From Trogon surrucura (taxonomy: Eukaryota > Chordata > Aves > Trogoniformes > Trogonidae), in contig CM036642.1 in assembly GCA_020746105.1 (NCBI GenBank), forward strand, positions 1,953,501 through 2,017,500: a stretch of 64,000 nt of DNA, read 5' to 3'. The position numbers were made by a program, and so were the translations under genes. The first letter of the stretch is position 1. Each line of letters starts with the position of its first letter. Positions 60,755 through 64,000 of this stretch are shown here, one piece after another. Below the pieces are notes generated by a model. The model searched no databases. It worked only from the letters and a program-made list of their open reading frames with translations, and was not told where the DNA came from.

Positions 60755-60802
60755 TGCTCCCCGCGTGCCTCAGTTTCCCCGTCAGTAAAACAAGGAGGAG
60801 CC
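60755..60802 (+). repeat. MIR SINE fragment (plus strand)
   Basis: The block gtgcctcagtttccccgtca followed by gtaaaacaagg matches MIR GCCTCAGTTTCCTCATCTGTAAAATGGG with a short deletion in the TCATCTG portion. Only about 45 bp are recognisable. The sequence on both sides is unique and CpG-bearing. Confidence 0.65.
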
Positions 60803-62249
60803 GTGCCCAGCCTCTGCGGAGGCAGGAGGGCGCTGAGTTAGGAAACGGAGGCTCTGTCACCTCTCGCATCGCCAGCGCAATTAAATACGCCCTAACGACG
60901 TGTCAGGAGGCGCGGGGATGCGACGGCGGCGTCTCCCCGTGGAGCCCGCCGTGTAGAATACGATGAATAATCACGTCCGTCCTCCTCTCCCCGCATGGAA
61001 ATCTTCTGATAAATAAATAAAATAAATGACACTTTTTTCACGTCATTAATTTTTTTCCTCCCTTTTTTTTTTCTTTTTTTTCTGTTTTTCATCAAAGCTC
61101 TCCCTCTGGTGAGCAATTTCCAGGCGCTTAGCGGCTGGGAGGAGAGGATCTGCCGTAGTTGATGCGTTTCTCAGCTTTCTCATCGTCCCATTTTTCCAGA
61201 ATGAAGGGAACTGGTAGTTCTCCTCTCTGGACTGGTTTCTGTTTGCCATGATCCAGCTACCCACTGTGCTCTCCTGGAGCCACTATTATTTGCAACCACT
61301 GGCTGATAGGAAGGGGAGGAAACCCTGTGTGGGCAGGAGGAGGCTTGATTTTTATTAATTTGATGTTAAAATAAGTAGTGGTGTTAAAATAGGCAGTGGG
61401 TATCGGTGCAGGGATGGCTCTAAAAGAGCCAGGAGGGTTCTGCCACTGGCGTATCCCGCAAGGCTGTGGAATCAGGATTAATGGCTCCAGCACCCTTCAA
61501 GCAAACTGTATCTCAGAGCACTTTCTAGAGTTAAATGACACAAGACGACGGGTAATATATGGCGTAAATCGCGAGGAAACAACGGCGCAAAGATAGGGCA
61601 GAGGGGGAATAAATTAAAGCCTTCCGTCAGAAAGCCAATAACGGGGAGAAGGGGGAGTGGAGAGGTGGAAACAAGGGAGAGGATATTTATTTTTGGATGG
61701 AGGCATGAAAGTGGTGGAGAATCAATGACTAGAGCATACAGCACCTCATGCGTGTCGCTGATACGTACCCAGCCCCTGGCCAGATGTTGGGGAGGGGGCT
61801 GAGGGTGCCCGGTTGCTTCAGCCACCTTTTAATTGATCCTTCAAGGCCAGTCTTGCTTGGTGACATCCAGCAAACACTCATGTAGAAAGCTGGATTTGGC
61901 TTCACCCTCCCGCAGGAGGGCAAGTATCATGCATCAGGCTGGGAGTGGGGATGCTAAAGGTGAATTTTTTCCTGCATGACCAACTTAGCACCTACACTTT
62001 GGAGCCTAAATCCCTCGGGAAAGCAAGGCATTCCCTGCAAGGATGTCAGCACTTGGAATTTATGATTTATTCAAGGTCGTGTAGTGGAGCGGGCGAGTTC
62101 CTTGCGTCTTTTCCAGGCCTGGGAGAGGTAGAGGAAGGTGGGGTTGCCTCGAGGGGAAGGAAGGTCCCTCGTGCGCCTTGTTCGACAAGTTTGCGAAGGC
62201 AAGGGAGCGGGTTCGCAGGCGTCCTCACGTCCCTGCTCCCCCTCGCCCC

Positions 62250-62440
62250 TTTCTGATAAGGTAATGAGATGCGAGTCTTTGGTGTGTTTGACAAGCTGCT
62301 GTCCTACAGCGCGGGAGCTGAGAGTGCTCAGAGGCTGGGAGAGGAGATTAATTAATGCTAAAAGACACAGTTTGATGTGGCAATGAAATTTCGATTATAA
62401 TAATCTCTAATTATCTTGTAGCACAAGTGCCTCGGCTCTC
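62250..62440. promoter_or_regulatory. Candidate conserved non-coding block
   Basis: The sequence includes gagattaattaatgc, atgaaatttcgattataata and atctctaattatcttg within 100 bp, a cluster of TAATTA and ATTATA words next to G+C-rich DNA. Confidence 0.35.
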
Positions 62441-63119
62441 CCAGGTGCCTTCCCCAGTTGGAAATTGTTATTTGTTGGCATCAAAGAGAGAGAGGAGCTG
62501 GCAAAGCGGGTGCGTGCGTGGTCCCTTGGGATGGGGAGCCTGTTCTGTGTCCTTTTCTGCTACCCTGGACCCCATCAGCGGCCGCCAATCGGGGCAGAAC
62601 AAGGAATTTTGGGTCTTCAATGAGTGATTTTTTTCGGAGCATAATGAACCAGTACAAGGTCTGTGCAGCTGTTGTGAGGTGCTTCCACTTTGCCTTCCCG
62701 AAGCCAGTCATTCAAACACCTGGTTCCCAACGCTTTTCTTTTGTTTCTTGCGGTTGTCACTCAAAATTGACTCGTTCCCAAGGAGAAGCTCGATCTTAAC
62801 AAAATGACACTTTGTCTAGCAGGCTTCTAGCTGCTTTATTGCCTATCCTCCAGGCTCAGCGAGCTTTAAAGCCTTCCTTTCCCATCATCCTGAGCATTTC
62901 CATCCCAAATTGTGAATTTGTGACCTCTCCATCCCTTCTCTGGTCCTCCACCATCCTCCGATAAATGCAAACCCGCTTGCACTTCTGCATCTATGGAGGG
63001 AGAGGATGGAAAAGCGACACAAACCACTGCCACCAAAAAAATTATCCCCGCGTGGGTTGTTCGGAGTCGCGGATCTGTTTGCAAATGAGCTTGGGGGCTC
63101 GCCGGGTAAAAAAAAAAAG

Positions 63120-63360
63120 GGCATGCTTGGTAAATCCTATTTCACTTCACCAATGAGCTGAGAAACTCTTGGATAATGGGTTATGAGTTGTAGATCTGTT
63201 TGATTGCATTGTTGCAAAGTGGGAATTGTTTTGCAACATAGATTCTTAATCACTGAGGCATCTGTGATTGAATGCGTCGAAAATTGGTTGAAATTGAAAG
63301 TTAACTATACTGCAGACGGCTTATTCTTGTGTATAATTGAAAATAAATTCTAATAACTCT
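63120..63360. promoter_or_regulatory. Candidate conserved non-coding block with inverted repeat
   Basis: A+T-rich complex sequence with a perfect 9-bp inverted repeat: tgttgcaaa at 63210-63218 and tttgcaaca at 63230-63238, around an 11-base spacer. Each arm carries a TTGCAAC word, close to half of a C/EBP-type site. The words gtgattgaatgcgtcg and gtataattgaaaataaa follow. Confidence 0.35.
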
Positions 63361-63504
63361 TCTTGAAAAGGGCTGCCAGGAGGAAATTTCCAACCTTGTC
63401 CTCTCCTCAGCCCCCCTCTCCAAACCCACAAATCCTCCTCCCCTCTGATCCTTTTCTTCTCCGTCCTCTGGAGCTGGGAAATAAAATCCAATCTCTGCAC
63501 GTCA

Positions 63505-63582
63505 CTCGCTGCATCGTCAGCTGTAAAATAGGTAACTTGCAAATAGTTCTTGTCATAAGGCTCGAGGATAGGAGCTGTAGAG
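63505..63582 (+). repeat. Possible MIR-type SINE fragment
   Basis: The order tcagctgtaaaataggtaac, then a spacer, then cataaggctcgaggat resembles the MIR 3' half (CATCTGTAAAATGGGGATAA ... CATAGGGTTGTTGTGAGGAT). The match is weaker than for the other fragments here, and the CTCAGTTTCC block upstream is not seen. It could be chance. Confidence 0.4.
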
Positions 63583-64000
63583 GAAGCTGGTGGTTGGTTT
63601 TGCAACGTATAATTGCACTGTGGGGTAGAGGTGCAAGAGGCAAACGCCGGCAAAGGGAGCATCAAACCTTCTGCAGCTGCAGATCTGCAGGAGCTGAGGG
63701 CACGGCCACTCGTAGCCTAAAATTAGTTCCTTTGGTCAGCAGCCAAGCCCATCGCTGAGGTATCTGCTCTGGGTGCAAATGAAGTGCTCCTCGGTTTGCC
63801 CATGGAGAAGAGGATCTTGAGGTCTTGGTTTGCCAAATATTTCAGTTGTTCTCGGGAGCATTTTGAGGTGTTCATGGGATGGTTAATGACAGAGGGGAGG
63901 TCAGCTGCAACTCCTACTCGTAATTCAGGGTCTGAGGGGTGTCCTGTGGAATTGAATATTAGCAAAATTAAACCTGATGTAGGGGAATTTTCCATCCACA

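Larger units (their letters stand above)
44916..64000. other. Intergenic DNA without genes
   Basis: Unique sequence with three or four MIR fragments, the 65-bp minisatellite, the 70-bp duplication and A+T-rich blocks near 55.2 and 62.3-63.4 kb. Open frames near 59.0-59.9 kb (up to 179 codons on both strands) overlap each other in several frames, as expected for G+C-rich non-coding DNA. Confidence 0.55.

Noticed and set aside
1..64000. CRISPR arrays, bacterial operons, tRNA or rRNA genes
   Set aside because: No regularly spaced repeats of CRISPR type, no operon-like gene packing, and no cloverleaf or rRNA sequence recognised on either strand.

Overview
The window looks like a piece of a bird chromosome, or at least a sauropsid one. 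The only recognisable retroposons are CR1 non-LTR elements with the ATTCTGTG-type octamer tail, a pair of LTR-like repeats and a few very old MIR-type SINE fragments. There are no L1, Alu or B1 sequences and repeat density is low. Stops are frequent in all frames. No open reading frame shows a domain, a splice-bounded exon structure or a bacterial-type start, so I call no host protein-coding gene. I read the window as a gene desert, or possibly the inside of a very long intron.

Layout. Bases 1-15,200 are unique intergenic DNA with simple repeats: a G-rich/TG tract near 316-374, a degenerate GATA-like tract at 6,110-6,370 and a T30A10 tract at 6,465-6,504. They also hold several A+T-rich blocks with dense homeodomain-like TAAT words that resemble conserved non-coding elements. 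At 15,203-15,946 two CR1 fragments lie in opposite orientation with their 3' ends facing outward. Bases 16,000-30,200 are unique sequence with one MIR fragment and more enhancer-like blocks, notably 18,595-18,870 and 28,800-29,760. From 30,210 to 44,915 two same-orientation copies of one dispersed, LTR-like repeat flank about 14 kb. That interval also holds a palindromic old repeat (30,933-31,000), a CR1 3' fragment with a 261-codon open frame (33,271-34,140), a MIR fragment (34,855-34,950) and a strong enhancer-like block (42,440-42,685).

Bases 45,000-64,000 are again unique sequence with three or four MIR fragments. They contain a 65-bp minisatellite of about three units (52,626-52,811), a 70-bp tandem duplication (56,201-56,336), and further A+T-rich enhancer-like blocks at 55,150-55,560 and 62,250-63,360.

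Functional reading. The CR1 ORFs are the only protein-coding sequence I can identify, and they are 5'-truncated retroposon remnants. If the window has a function it is most likely regulatory, with A+T-rich blocks holding clustered homeodomain and SOX-like words spread through a gene-poor interval, as around developmental transcription-factor genes. That is inference: I saw no cross-species alignment, and no target gene is in the window.
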